This document shows, piece after piece, positions 43,696 to 51,706 of a stretch of 64,000 nucleotides of DNA. Positions within the stretch are counted from its first letter, which is position 1, and each line of letters begins with the position of its first letter. The position numbers and the translations under genes are program-made. The stretch lies in the NCBI RefSeq assembly GCF_014651115.1, contig NZ_BMWG01000027.1, forward strand, positions 1 through 64,000. The letters are read 5' to 3'. The stretch is from Streptomyces inusitatus. GTDB taxonomy: Bacteria > Actinomycetota > Actinomycetes > Streptomycetales > Streptomycetaceae. The notes beneath the pieces were generated by a model. That model was not told where the DNA came from, did not search any database, and was given only the letters and a program-made list of their open reading frames with translations.

Positions 43696-44481
43696 TCAGG
43701 CCGGGGCCCCGGTGGGGGTCTCGGTGTCGCCCCGCCGGGCGATCAGGGCGGACACACCGTCCAGGAGGATGCTCAGACCGAGGGAGAACTCCCGGTCCGG
43801 GTCGCCCGGTTCGAAGAGGACGCCGGAGGCGAGGGCCCGGGCGACGGAGGGGTAGCGGGCCGGGTCCGCGAGGCGTTCGAGGGTGCGGCCGTAGCGGCGC
43901 ATGACCTGGTCGGCGGTGAGTCCGGTGGAGTCGATCGCCGCGGCGAGGTCCGCCGTCACCAGCGCCTCGTCCCGGACGAACCCGGTGACCAGCATGATCA
44001 CGTACAGCTTCCGGCCCTCGTCGAGGCCGGTCTCCTCCAGGGCCGCGAGCCCCTGCTCCCACCAGGCCACCGAGTTGGGGGTGGCGGGCGGCCCGGAGAC
44101 CGGGATGCGCAGGGCCCAGAGGTTGCGGCGCAGGGCGGCGCGGTGCGCCGCGGCCCAGGCCGCGATCGCCTCGCGCCAGCCGGTGCCGGGGGGCGGGGGC
44201 GGGGGCGGCGGGCCCACGGCCGCCTCCAGCATCAGGATGTACAGCTCGCCCTTGGCCGCGACATAGCGGTAGAGGGACATGGTCGAGACGCCCAGCTCCT
44301 TGGCGACCCGGCCCATCGAGACCGCGTCGAGCCCCTCCGCCGCCGCCAGGGCGACCGAGGCGGCCACGATCCGGTCCAGGCTCAGCCCGGGCCGGGGCCC
44401 CTTGGCGGGGCGCTCGCGCAGGCCCCACGCGGCTTCGATGCTGGCGGGCAGACCGGTGTCCGCGTCGCCGCTGTCTCTCAT
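43696..44481 (-). CDS. TetR-family regulator of the divergent ABC exporter
   Basis: A 261-residue repressor with a TetR_C-type C-terminal domain. The HTH reads LDRIVAASVALAAAEGLDAV, then SMGRVAKELGVSTMSLYRYVAAK. A poly-proline run (PPPPPPPP) separates it from the ligand-binding domain. ATG 44481 (MRDSGDADTG) has GAGGGG upstream; the frame remains open to 44685 across the divergent promoter, which cannot be coding. Two palindromes in the 101-bp gap to the transporter gene are its likely sites. Confidence 0.88.
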   Translation of the reverse strand: MRDSGDADTGLPASIEAAWGLRERPAKGPRPGLSLDRIVAASVALAAAEGLDAVSMGRVAKELGVSTMSLYRYVAAKGELYILMLEAAVGPPPPPPPPGTGWREAIAAWAAAHRAALRRNLWALRIPVSGPPATPNSVAWWEQGLAALEETGLDEGRKLYVIMLVTGFVRDEALVTADLAAAIDSTGLTADQVMRRYGRTLERLADPARYPSVARALASGVLFEPGDPDREFSLGLSILLDGVSALIARRGDTETPTGAPA

Positions 44482-44532
44482 CACACCCCTCGCCCTCACC
44501 CTCGGCCGTCGGCTTGACGCCCATCCTAGTAA

Positions 44533-44569
44533 TGCGTAACCCTTACGCAATAACGCGTATGGCATACGC
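44533..44569. promoter_or_regulatory. Two TetR operators between tetR and the ABC exporter
   Basis: TGCGTAA-CCC-TTACGCA (44533-44549) and GCGTAT-GGC-ATACGC (44555-44569) are related palindromes with 3-bp spacers, centred 21 bp apart (two helical turns). The second ends 13 bp before the transporter start. Confidence 0.8.
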
Positions 44570-44582
44570 AGAAGGGTTGGCC

Positions 44583-45722
44583 ATGCATCGACGGCGCACC
44601 TCGCACACCGAACCCACCGCCCGCACCTCCTCCCGCACCTCCCGACGCACCCCCTCCTCACCAGAACCCCACCGGCCCGACGCACCGGCCATCGAGGCCA
44701 TCGGCCTCCGGAAGTCCTTCGGACCCGTCCGGGTGCTGACCGGAGTCGATCTCCAGGTGGAGAGGGGCGAGGTCTTCTCCCTCCTCGGGCCCAACGGCGC
44801 GGGCAAGACCACCACCGTCCGCATCCTCGCCACGCTCACCGCCCCGGACGGCGGCCTGGCGCGCGTCGCCGGGCGCGATGTCGTCGCCGAGCGCGCGGCG
44901 GTCCGCCGCGTGATCAGCCTGACCGGGCAGTTCGCGGCGGTGGACGAGAAGCAGACGGCCGAGGAGAACCTCCGGATGATGGCCCGGCTGAGCGGTCTCT
45001 CCCGGCCGGCCGCGCGCCGCCGGGCCGCCGAGCTGCTGGAGCGCTTCGATCTGACCGCCGCCGCCCGCCGCCGGGCACAGACGTACTCGGGCGGCATGCG
45101 GCGACGGCTCGACCTCGCCGCCGGACTGGTCGGCGAACCGGAGGTGATCTTCCTCGACGAGCCGACGACCGGGCTCGACCCGCGCAGCAGGGCGGGGCTG
45201 TGGGAGGTGGTGCGGGAGCTGTCGGCGGCGGGCTCGACGGTGTTTCTGACCACCCAGTATCTGGAGGAGGCCGACCGGCTGGCCGACCGGATCGCGCTGG
45301 TCGACGGCGGCCGGCTGATCGCGCAGGGCTCGGCCGACGAGCTGAAGGCGAGGGTCTCGGGCCACCGTCTCGACCTCGTCGCCGCCGGCCCGGAGGCGTA
45401 TCTGCGGATCGTCTCGCGCGTCGGCCCGGAGGCCGGGCGGCCGTGGCGGCCGTGGCGGCGGCCCGAGGGAGCGGCCCAGGCCGGACCCGTACCGGCGCAC
45501 GAGCCCTGGCAGCCCCGGCAGCTCCGGCACTCCCCCGACAGCCTGACCCTCGCCCTCCCCACGGACGGCGGCGCGGACGAGGTCCGGGCGCTGCTGGACC
45601 GGGCCGACCCCGAGCGGTGCGATGTGGTCCGCTTCTCGGTGGAGCGGGCCACTCTCGACGATGTCTTCCTCGCCCTGACCGGCCGGGAGGCCGCACCCCA
45701 CCAGGAGACCGCCCATGTCTGA
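44583..45722 (+). CDS. ABC transporter ATP-binding protein, DrrA-like
   Basis: A 379-residue ATPase of the daunorubicin-resistance type. After a Ser/Thr/Arg-rich leader the domain has Walker A LLGPNGAGKTTTV, Q-loop LTGQFAAVDEKQTAEENL, signature YSGGMRRRLDLA, Walker B VIFLDEPTTGLD and the switch region TTQYLEEADRLADR. The C-terminal DrrA-type domain includes GRPWRPWRR and ends ATLDDVFLALTGREA. The start is ATG 44583 with AAGGG. It overlaps the permease gene by 8 bp. It is probably repressed by the divergent TetR. Confidence 0.92.
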   Translation: MHRRRTSHTEPTARTSSRTSRRTPSSPEPHRPDAPAIEAIGLRKSFGPVRVLTGVDLQVERGEVFSLLGPNGAGKTTTVRILATLTAPDGGLARVAGRDVVAERAAVRRVISLTGQFAAVDEKQTAEENLRMMARLSGLSRPAARRRAAELLERFDLTAAARRRAQTYSGGMRRRLDLAAGLVGEPEVIFLDEPTTGLDPRSRAGLWEVVRELSAAGSTVFLTTQYLEEADRLADRIALVDGGRLIAQGSADELKARVSGHRLDLVAAGPEAYLRIVSRVGPEAGRPWRPWRRPEGAAQAGPVPAHEPWQPRQLRHSPDSLTLALPTDGGADEVRALLDRADPERCDVVRFSVERATLDDVFLALTGREAAPHQETAHV

Positions 45723-46494
45723 CGCCCTCGGCTCTGACGCCCTCGGCCCGATCGGCCGGACGGTGACGATGACCGGCCGCCGGATCCGGATCAGCGCCCG
45801 CGACATCGACGCCGTCATCACCTCGCTGCTGCTGCCGCTGATGCTGATGGCGGTCTTCATCTATCTCTTCGGCGGCGCGATCGACACCGGCACCGCCTAT
45901 GTCACCTATGTCGTCCCCGGCGTCCTCGTGCTCTGCGCCGCCTTCGGCGGGTCCACCACCGCCATCGGGGTGACCGAGGACATGAAGGGCGGCATCATCG
46001 ACCGCTTCCGCTCGCTCGGGGTGGGCGGTACGTCGATCCTGGCCGGCCATGTCGTCGCCAGCACCCTGCGCAATCTCCTCTCCACGGCGCTGGTGCTGGG
46101 CGCGGCCCTGCTGATCGGCTTCCGCCCCGACGCGTCCCCGGCCGGCTGGCTGGCGGCGGCGGGGCTGCTGACCGCCTTCGTGGTGACGATCTCCTGGCTC
46201 TCCACGGCGGTCGGACTGCTGGCCCGCACCCCCGAGGCGGCGAGCGGCTTCAGCTTCTTCATGGTCTTCCTGCCCTATCCGAGCAGCGCGTTCGTCCCGA
46301 TCGACACCATGCCCGGCTGGCTGCACGGCTTCGCGGAGCACCAGCCGGTGACCCCGATGATCGAGTCCCTGCGGGGGCTGCTGCTCGCCGAGCCGGTGGG
46401 GAACGAGCCCTGGGTCGCGCTGGCGTGGTGCGCGGGGATCCTCACGGTGTCGGTGGCCGCGTCGGCGGCCCTGTTCCGGGTACGGAGCCGATGA
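45715..46494 (+). CDS. ABC-2 type transporter permease, DrrB-like
   Basis: A 259-residue membrane subunit with six hydrophobic helices (SLLLPLMLMAVFIYLFGGAI is the first). The conserved cytoplasmic segment after helix 2 is GVTEDMKGGIIDRFRSL, and the FLPYPSSAFVPIDTMP loop is typical of DrrB. It forms an exporter with the preceding ATPase, substrate unknown, possibly an antibiotic. Confidence 0.92.
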   Translation: MSDALGSDALGPIGRTVTMTGRRIRISARDIDAVITSLLLPLMLMAVFIYLFGGAIDTGTAYVTYVVPGVLVLCAAFGGSTTAIGVTEDMKGGIIDRFRSLGVGGTSILAGHVVASTLRNLLSTALVLGAALLIGFRPDASPAGWLAAAGLLTAFVVTISWLSTAVGLLARTPEAASGFSFFMVFLPYPSSAFVPIDTMPGWLHGFAEHQPVTPMIESLRGLLLAEPVGNEPWVALAWCAGILTVSVAASAALFRVRSR

Positions 46495-46571
46495 GGCCCG
46501 CGACCCGGGCCCGGGGCCCAGAGCGGCGGCCGTCCTGGGACCCGGGCGTCACGGACCGCCCGGAGCCCCTT

Positions 46572-46634
46572 CAGAAGGTCCAGAAGGTCCAGAAGGTCCG
46601 GAAGGTCCAGAAAGATCCGGAAGAGTTCAGAAGG
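46572..46634. repeat. 9-bp tandem repeat at the 3' end of the asparaginase gene
   Basis: Four near-perfect copies of CAGAAGGTC (from 46572, 46581, 46590 and 46599) plus three degenerate copies, in 9-nt phase, reaching the asparaginase stop codon. On the minus strand, in frame with the asparaginase gene past its TGA, it reads Gly-Pro-Ser four times and then stops at 46549-46551. Confidence 0.8.
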
Positions 46635-47586
46635 CCGCGCGGACCGCGCCGACCTCCGCGCCGCCGCCGAGCAGCGGCGAACGGCCGATCCGGGAGACCA
46701 CCGGGGAGTCGACCCCCAGCAGCTCCAGCGCCCGGCCGAGCACCGGGCCCAGCGCCCGGCCCGAACCGTCGTCGATCTTGAAGGCGAGGGCCCGGCCGTC
46801 GGCGAGCGCCAGCGCCTGCACGGCCTCCGCGCCCATCTTGGCGAGCGTCCCCGGCACCTCGCGCATCAGCCAGGTGTCCGGGCGGCGGGTGCCCGCCACA
46901 TACTCCGGGTGGGCCCGCATCGCGTCCGCGACCCGGCGCTCGGCCGAGCCCGGCTCCGCCAGCACCAGGGAGCGGAACCCCCGGGCGAGCCCGGTGAGGC
47001 TGATCGCCGACAGCGGCGCACCGCAGCCGTCGGTGCCGACGGCTGCGACCGGCTCCCCGGCGGCCTCCTCGACCACGGTGTGGACGAGCCGCTGGAGGGG
47101 GTGGGCGGGGTCGAGATAGCTCGCGCGGTCCCAGCCGTTGAGGGCGCAGGCCGCGAGCATCGCGGTGTGCTTGCCCGAGCAGTTCATGACGATCCTGTCG
47201 CGCACCCGTCCCGAGGCGAGATAGCTCTCGGCCTCGACCGGGTCCAGCGGCAGATCGGGCGGCGTCCGCAGCTCGTCGGCGCTCAGCCCGTGCTCGTCGA
47301 GCATGGTGCGGACGAGAGCGAGGTGGAAGTCCTCGCCGGAGTGGCTGGCGGCGGCCAGCGCGAGGCGCTCGCCGGACAGGTCGAGACCGGCCCGGAGCAC
47401 GGCGGCGGCCTGGAAGGGCTTGTTGCAGGAGCGCGGGAAGACCGGGGCGGCCGGGTCGCCCAGCGCGAACTCCACCCGGCCGTCGGCGGCCAGGACGACC
47501 AGGGAGCCGCGATGGTGGCCCTCGACGAAGCCTGAGCGTACGACCTCGGCGAGGACCGGGGGTATGGCGTGGGCGGCGGTGGTCAT
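46627..47586 (-). CDS. L-asparaginase II (thermolabile, Rhizobium etli type)
   Basis: A 319-residue amidohydrolase that converts asparagine to aspartate and ammonia. It belongs to the PF06089 family rather than the classic AnsA/B fold. Family motifs are PRSCNKPFQAAAVL (~51-64), AASHSGEDFH, MNCSGKHTAMLAAC, GTDGCGAPLSAIS and IDDGSGRALGP. No signal peptide, so it is cytoplasmic. The ATG start MTTAAHAIPPVLAEVVRSGF is typical. A 9-bp repeat adjoins its stop codon. Confidence 0.9.
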   Translation of the reverse strand: MTTAAHAIPPVLAEVVRSGFVEGHHRGSLVVLAADGRVEFALGDPAAPVFPRSCNKPFQAAAVLRAGLDLSGERLALAAASHSGEDFHLALVRTMLDEHGLSADELRTPPDLPLDPVEAESYLASGRVRDRIVMNCSGKHTAMLAACALNGWDRASYLDPAHPLQRLVHTVVEEAAGEPVAAVGTDGCGAPLSAISLTGLARGFRSLVLAEPGSAERRVADAMRAHPEYVAGTRRPDTWLMREVPGTLAKMGAEAVQALALADGRALAFKIDDGSGRALGPVLGRALELLGVDSPVVSRIGRSPLLGGGAEVGAVRAAF

Positions 47587-47632
47587 GGTCGATCTCCAGG
47601 CGGGGTGAGAACCCGCTCCCGGAAGGATCGCT

Positions 47633-48301
47633 TCAGGTCAGCAGGTCGTCGACTTGGGCTTCTCCCTCACGGTACCTGCGGGCGATCTCCGCGCTGCAAT
47701 CGTCGGCGGTGCGCTGGAGAAGCTGACGGCGGCCGGAGACCTGCTGCTCGTAGCGGATCAGCCGGCCCGTCCCGGCAAGCAGCTCCTCGTCCGTACGGGC
47801 ACTCAGATCGGACAGCTCCACATCGGCGAGCATGTCGGAGGCGAGCCGCCGGTACTCCTCGCCGTGCGGGGGCGAGAGCGTCACATGGCGGGCCGAGGTG
47901 CGGTGCCGCGAGGGGGTGTCGGCGAGGATCTCGGAGAGCCGGTCGACGACGAGCCGGTCGACCACGAGCCGGTCCACCGGCGGGGCCGGCGGCCGGGCGC
48001 GCCGGGCCAGCTCGGCGCGGAGGATGTCGATCCGCCCGTGCAGCAGCCGCCGTACGTAGCTGAGGTCGGCCTCGTCGCGCTGGGAGTCCCGGCGCAGGGC
48101 GCGCAGCTCCGGCAGGCGCAGGGCGCGCAGATCGTACTGCGGCGGGTCCGGGAGCGCGCCCGCCGTGGTGCGCTGCTGGGGCGGGCGGGGCACCGGGGGG
48201 AGGGGGGCGGTCACCGTCGCGAGGGCGGCCGGGGCCACCGGCGGCGGGAGGGACTCAGCCGTGAAGGGACCGGCCGGCTGCCCGGTTCCAGATGTGCTCA
48301 T
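47633..48301 (-). CDS. rsiG: RsiG-type c-di-GMP-binding anti-sigma factor
   Basis: A 222-residue protein. RsiG holds sigma-WhiG inactive with c-di-GMP and delays sporulation; it binds the nucleotide through two E(x3)S(x2)R(x3)Q(x3)D helices. The second motif is exact: Glu185, Ser189, Arg192, Gln196, Asp200. The first reads Glu77, Ser81, Arg84, His88, Asp92, with His in place of Gln. The N-terminal ~55 residues are Pro/Ala-rich and disordered. A linker carries three VDRLV repeats. ATG 48301 (MSTSGTGQPA) is preferred; the frame extends to 48358. The match to family motifs is recalled knowledge; no sequence search was run. Confidence 0.82.
   Translation of the reverse strand: MSTSGTGQPAGPFTAESLPPPVAPAALATVTAPLPPVPRPPQQRTTAGALPDPPQYDLRALRLPELRALRRDSQRDEADLSYVRRLLHGRIDILRAELARRARPPAPPVDRLVVDRLVVDRLSEILADTPSRHRTSARHVTLSPPHGEEYRRLASDMLADVELSDLSARTDEELLAGTGRLIRYEQQVSGRRQLLQRTADDCSAEIARRYREGEAQVDDLLT
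47936..47980. repeat. 15-bp tandem repeat (x3) inside rsiG
   Basis: Three GAGCCGGTCGACCAC-type units in frame encode VDRLV repeats in the linker between the two c-di-GMP-binding helices of RsiG. Confidence 0.8.
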
Positions 48302-48417
48302 ATGCGTAATTCCGTCCCCTTGACCGGTGCGGCACCCCGCCTTTGTGCATCGTGCCACTCCGCCGCCTTCCGACGCAGGCGCTCTGCACCCGTTCAGCCC
48401 CAGATAGGTTGGTCTGT

Positions 48418-48855
48418 ATGCGTGCGGTGGTGCAGAGAGTGGACGGCGCGAGCGTCGTCGTGACGGACGAGTCCGGGTCCGAGACGGTCGGCGAGATCGT
48501 CGGCGAAGGACTGTGTGTGCTGGTGGGGGTCGCTCACGAGGACACCCCCGAGCAGGCGGAGCGGCTGGCCCGCAAGCTCTGGTCGCTGCGGATCCTGGAG
48601 GGTGAGAAGTCCTGCTCGGACGTGAATGCGCCCTTGCTGGTGATTTCGCAGTTCACTCTCTACGGGGACGCCCGGAAGGGCCGTCGCCCCACCTGGAACG
48701 CGGCGGCCCCGGGCCCGGTGGCCGAGCCGCTGGTGGACGAGGTGGTGGCGCGGCTGCGGGAGCTGGGCGCACGGGTGGAGACGGGCAGGTTCGGCGCGAG
48801 CATGCGGGTCTCGCTGACGAACCAGGGCCCGTTCACAGTGATATTGGACCTCTGA
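48418..48855 (+). CDS. dtd: D-aminoacyl-tRNA deacylase
   Basis: A 145-residue proofreading enzyme that removes D-amino acids from mischarged tRNA. Start MRAVVQRVDGASV is typical. The catalytic Thr motif SQFTLYGD (~78-85) and the cis-Pro motif NQGPFTVIL at the C-terminus are intact. A TAGGTT -10-like box ends 7 nt before ATG 48418 and no ribosome site is seen, so the transcript is probably leaderless. It is divergent from rsiG. Confidence 0.95.
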   Translation: MRAVVQRVDGASVVVTDESGSETVGEIVGEGLCVLVGVAHEDTPEQAERLARKLWSLRILEGEKSCSDVNAPLLVISQFTLYGDARKGRRPTWNAAAPGPVAEPLVDEVVARLRELGARVETGRFGASMRVSLTNQGPFTVILDL

Positions 48856-48883
48856 GCCCTTGCAGCCTTGGGGATCAGGGCTC
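48854..48883. terminator. Weak hairpin between convergent dtd and ygfZ
   Basis: A 7-bp stem (48854-48860 with 48877-48883) around a 16-nt loop, overlapping both gene ends. Confidence 0.4.
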
Positions 48884-49849
48884 GACGACGGTCTCCTGGG
48901 CCGCCGCCGTCTCCCCGGCCATCAGCTCCGCATCGAGCGGCACATTCCGCTTCACCAGCGCGAGCGCGATCGGCCCCAGCTCGTGATGGCGCGCGGAGCT
49001 GGTGACAAAGCCGAGCTGACGGCCGTCCTGGCCGTCGGAGGCGAGCCGTACCGGGGTGCCGGGGCCCGGCAGATGGACCTCGCTGCCGTCCAGATGGAGA
49101 AAGACCAGCCGGCGCGGCGGCTTGCCCAGGTTCTGCACCCGGGCGACGGTCTCCTGGCCTCGGTAGCACCCCTTCTGAAGGTGGACGGCGGTGCCGATCC
49201 ACCCCAGCTCGTGCGGGATGGTGCGGTGGTCGGTCTCGAAGCCGACGCGGGGCCGGTGGCCCTCCACGCGCAGCGCCTCGTACGCCAGGATCCCGGCCGG
49301 CGGGCCGTGGACGGCGGCGTACTCCTCCAGCTCGGCCCGGGGCAGGAAGAGATCACGGCCGTACGCGGTCTCCCGTACGGCGGCGCCCTCCGGAGTCGTG
49401 GCGATCGAACCGGCGGGGAGATGGACGACGGCGATGTCGTCGGTGCGGTCGGCGACCTCCACCCGGTAGAAGAACTTCATCGACTCCAGGTAGGCGATCA
49501 GCGCCGGTGCGCCGCCGGGCTCGACATGCGCCCAGACCGTGGTGCCGTCGTCGACGAGATAGAGCGCGTGCTCGATGTGCCCGTTGGCGGAGAGGATCAG
49601 CGCCTCGGTGGCCTGTCCGGCCGGGAGGTCGGTCATGTACTGGGTGAGCAGCAGATGCAGCCAGCTCAGCCGGTCGTCGCCGGTGACGGTGACGACGCCC
49701 CGGTGGGAGAGGTCGACCAGCCCCTTGCCCGCCGCGAGGGCGCGCTGTTCGCGGAAGAGGTCGCCGTAGTGCGCGGCGACGCCTTCGTCGGTGCCCTCGG
49801 CGGGCACGGCGCCGGGCAGGGACAGCAGAGGGCTCTTCACGGTGGCCAT
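48875..49849 (-). CDS. ygfZ: Folate-binding YgfZ/GcvT-like iron-sulfur cluster repair protein
   Basis: A 324-residue tetrahydrofolate-binding protein related to glycine-cleavage T-protein but without that activity. It supports certain Fe-S enzymes. The family signature KGCYRGQE, with its redox Cys, is at about 229-236 in AVHLQKGCYRGQETVARVQN. Other segments are LVDLSHRGVVTVTGDDRLSW and LPGPGTPVRLASDG. It is downstream of nur on the same strand, with 9 bp between them, so likely co-transcribed. Confidence 0.9.
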   Translation of the reverse strand: MATVKSPLLSLPGAVPAEGTDEGVAAHYGDLFREQRALAAGKGLVDLSHRGVVTVTGDDRLSWLHLLLTQYMTDLPAGQATEALILSANGHIEHALYLVDDGTTVWAHVEPGGAPALIAYLESMKFFYRVEVADRTDDIAVVHLPAGSIATTPEGAAVRETAYGRDLFLPRAELEEYAAVHGPPAGILAYEALRVEGHRPRVGFETDHRTIPHELGWIGTAVHLQKGCYRGQETVARVQNLGKPPRRLVFLHLDGSEVHLPGPGTPVRLASDGQDGRQLGFVTSSARHHELGPIALALVKRNVPLDAELMAGETAAAQETVVEP

Positions 49850-49858
49850 GGGGAAAGC

Positions 49859-50296
49859 CTACGACTCGGTGGTCGAAGCCTCGGCCGTGCAGTCGCCACA
49901 ACGGCCGAAGATCGCGAAGTGCTTCATGTCGGTGTCGAACCCGAAGGTCTCACGGAGCTTCGCGGTGAAGTCGGCGGCGACCTCGACATCGGCCTCGATC
50001 ACACCGGTGCAGTCACGGCAGACGAGGTGGATGTGGTGATGGCGGTCGGCGAGGTGGTAGGTGGGGGCTCCATGGCCGAGATGGGCGTGGGAGACCAGGC
50101 CCAGCTCCTCCAGCAGCTCCAGGGTCCGGTAGACGGTGGAGATATTGATGCCGGAGGCGGTCTTGCGCACTTCGCGGAGAATGTCGTCCGGGGTGGCGTG
50201 CTCCAGGGCGTCGACCGCCTCCAGGACAAGCTGGCGCTGGGGGGTCAGCCGGTAGCCGCGCTGCCGCAGATCACTCTTCCAGTCGGTGCTCACCAC
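49859..50296 (-). CDS. nur: Fur-family nickel-responsive regulator Nur
   Basis: A 145-residue metalloregulator. The winged helix is at the N-terminus (LRQRGYRLTPQRQLVLEAVD, then GINISTVYRTLELLEELGLV). The dimer domain has the metal-site HAHLGHGAPTYHLADRHHHI and the CRDC and CGDC cysteine pairs. It is nearly identical, from memory, to S. coelicolor Nur, which with Ni(II) represses nickel uptake and the Fe superoxide dismutase gene. The His-rich DRHHHIH stretch supports nickel. The first codon is GTG or ATG in MVSTDWKSDLR. Confidence 0.9.
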   Translation of the reverse strand: MVSTDWKSDLRQRGYRLTPQRQLVLEAVDALEHATPDDILREVRKTASGINISTVYRTLELLEELGLVSHAHLGHGAPTYHLADRHHHIHLVCRDCTGVIEADVEVAADFTAKLRETFGFDTDMKHFAIFGRCGDCTAEASTTES

Positions 50297-50357
50297 GCCC
50301 CCAGTGTAGGCGGGAGAGGGCCTGCGGGCCGATGCCGCGAGCCGCTCCCCCCGGGGG

Positions 50358-50376
50358 CCGGGCCGGAAGGGCCCGG
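50358..50376 (-). terminator. Hairpin downstream of the nitrobindin gene
   Basis: A 7-bp stem (50358-50364 with 50370-50376) and a GGAAG loop, starting 8 bp past the stop codon. Confidence 0.55.
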
Positions 50377-50383
50377 GGTGTTC

Positions 50384-50956
50384 CTACTTGAAGAAGGCGA
50401 TTCCGTCGTCCGGGAGGTCGCCGAGGTCCTTGGCCCAGTCCGCGACCTGCTCGGGGGTGACGACCTTCTTCAGATGCGCCGACATGTACGGCCGGAGCGG
50501 AACCTCGGGGGTGGCCTTCTCGCCCACCCACATCAGATCGCTCTTCACATAGCCGTAGAGCCGCTTGCCGCCGCTGTACGGGCCGGAGGCCGCGGTGCGG
50601 GCGACGGCGTCGGTGACCAGGTCGATCTGCGGCTTCTGGTCGGCCAGCTCGCCGTACCAGATCTCCACGATGCCCTGGTCACGGACCATGACGACCTCGA
50701 CCTTGCGGTCCTTGTCGACGCGCCAGTAGCCGTGCTCGCTCTCCAGCGGCCGGACCTTGTTGCCCTCGGCGTCGAGGACCCAGCTGTGCGAGACGTACTC
50801 CAGGAAGTCCCGGCCGTCGTGGCTGAAGGTCACGGACTGGCCGAAGTTGCACTTCTCGGAGCCGGGGAAGTCGGAGACGCCCGCGCCCTCCCAGGTGCCG
50901 AGGAGGAAGAAGAGAGGGACGAGGTCCGGGTTCAGGTCGGACGGAATCTCGATCAT
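50384..50956 (-). CDS. Nitrobindin/FABP-like heme-binding protein
   Basis: A 190-residue ten-strand beta-barrel protein of the nitrobindin (DUF1794, THAP4-like) family. The GxWxGxG hallmark appears as LLGTWEGAGVSDFPG (~19-33). Other strands are VTFSHDGRDFLEYVSHSW and HGYWRVDKDRKVEVVMVRDQ. Relatives bind ferric heme and isomerise peroxynitrite to nitrate. It lies next to nur on the same strand, a conserved Streptomyces neighbourhood. Confidence 0.88.
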   Translation of the reverse strand: MIEIPSDLNPDLVPLFFLLGTWEGAGVSDFPGSEKCNFGQSVTFSHDGRDFLEYVSHSWVLDAEGNKVRPLESEHGYWRVDKDRKVEVVMVRDQGIVEIWYGELADQKPQIDLVTDAVARTAASGPYSGGKRLYGYVKSDLMWVGEKATPEVPLRPYMSAHLKKVVTPEQVADWAKDLGDLPDDGIAFFK

Positions 50957-51030
50957 GAGCAGCTCTGGCGATCTGTAGTACGTCGGCGGGGTACGCCGTC
51001 GGGCGGTGGCAGGGGGATCCGCGCGTGCCG

Positions 51031-51132
51031 CTAGCGCTGGCCCTGGTACAGCTTCTTCACGGCCAGGAAGGCGAAGGCGGTGACGCCGATGCAGACCAGG
51101 ACCAGCAGGGCTTCGAAGAATGCCTCAAGCAC
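51031..51132 (-). CDS. 33-residue single-pass membrane protein
   Basis: A tiny ORF with GTG start (51132), a GAGGAG site 5 nt upstream and TAG stop. The sequence is one hydrophobic helix (EALLVLVCIGVTAFAFLAVK) ending in a positively charged KKLYQGQR tail. By the positive-inside rule the C-terminus faces the cytoplasm. It lies 74 bp upstream of the nitrobindin gene on the same strand, so it may be co-transcribed. I recall similar Streptomyces peptides but no known function. Confidence 0.7.
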   Translation of the reverse strand: MLEAFFEALLVLVCIGVTAFAFLAVKKLYQGQR

Positions 51133-51313
51133 GGGTGCTCCTCGGATGAGCGGTGGGCAGGACGGCTCGACAGTGGGTCGGGGTCCGGCACCAGCCTAAT
51201 GGGTGGGGGCCCGGGGATCCCGGTGAGGTCGCCCCGCCCGGCGGCCGGGGCGGCCTCGGGACGCGGCCGGGGCACGGCCGGGGCATGGGCGGGGCGCGCA
51301 CTAGAGTTCGGGC

Positions 51314-51676
51314 ATGGCGAAAAAGCTCGTGATCAAGGTGACCGCAGGCGCGGACGCGCCCGAGCGCTGCTCGCAGGCCTTCACGGTGGCGGCGGTCGCC
51401 GTGGCCAGCGGGGTGGAGGTGTCCCTCTGGCTGACCGGTGAGTCCTCGTGGTTCGCGCTGCCGGGCCGCGCTGCCGAGTTCGAGCTGCCGCACGCCGCCC
51501 CGCTGCCGGATCTGCTCGACTCGATCCTGGCGGCCGGACAGATCACCCTGTGCACCCAGTGCGCGGCGCGCCGGGAGATCACTGAGGCGGATGTGCTGGA
51601 GGGCGTACGGATCGCGGGGGCCCAGGTCTTCGTCAGCGAGATCATGCCGGACGGCGTACAGGCGCTCGTCTACTGA
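51314..51676 (+). CDS. DsrE-family protein
   Basis: A 120-residue alpha/beta protein of the DsrE/DsrF-like sulfur-relay fold. MAKKLVIKVTAGADAPERCS starts the first strand. AFTVAAVAVASGVEVSLWLTG, CTQCAARREI with two cysteines, and VFVSEIMPDGVQALVY are typical of the actinobacterial branch. A TAGAGT -10-like box ends 6 nt before the ATG, so the gene is probably leaderless. Context next to sulfurtransferase genes fits sulfur trafficking, though this is not proven. Confidence 0.85.
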   Translation: MAKKLVIKVTAGADAPERCSQAFTVAAVAVASGVEVSLWLTGESSWFALPGRAAEFELPHAAPLPDLLDSILAAGQITLCTQCAARREITEADVLEGVRIAGAQVFVSEIMPDGVQALVY

Positions 51677-51706
51677 CGGTCCGCCCACGGCCAGGCCAGG
51701 CCTGGC

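Noticed and set aside
48860..51034. 724-codon plus-strand open frame
   Set aside because: Antisense to ygfZ, nur and nitrobindin, all with strong family motifs.
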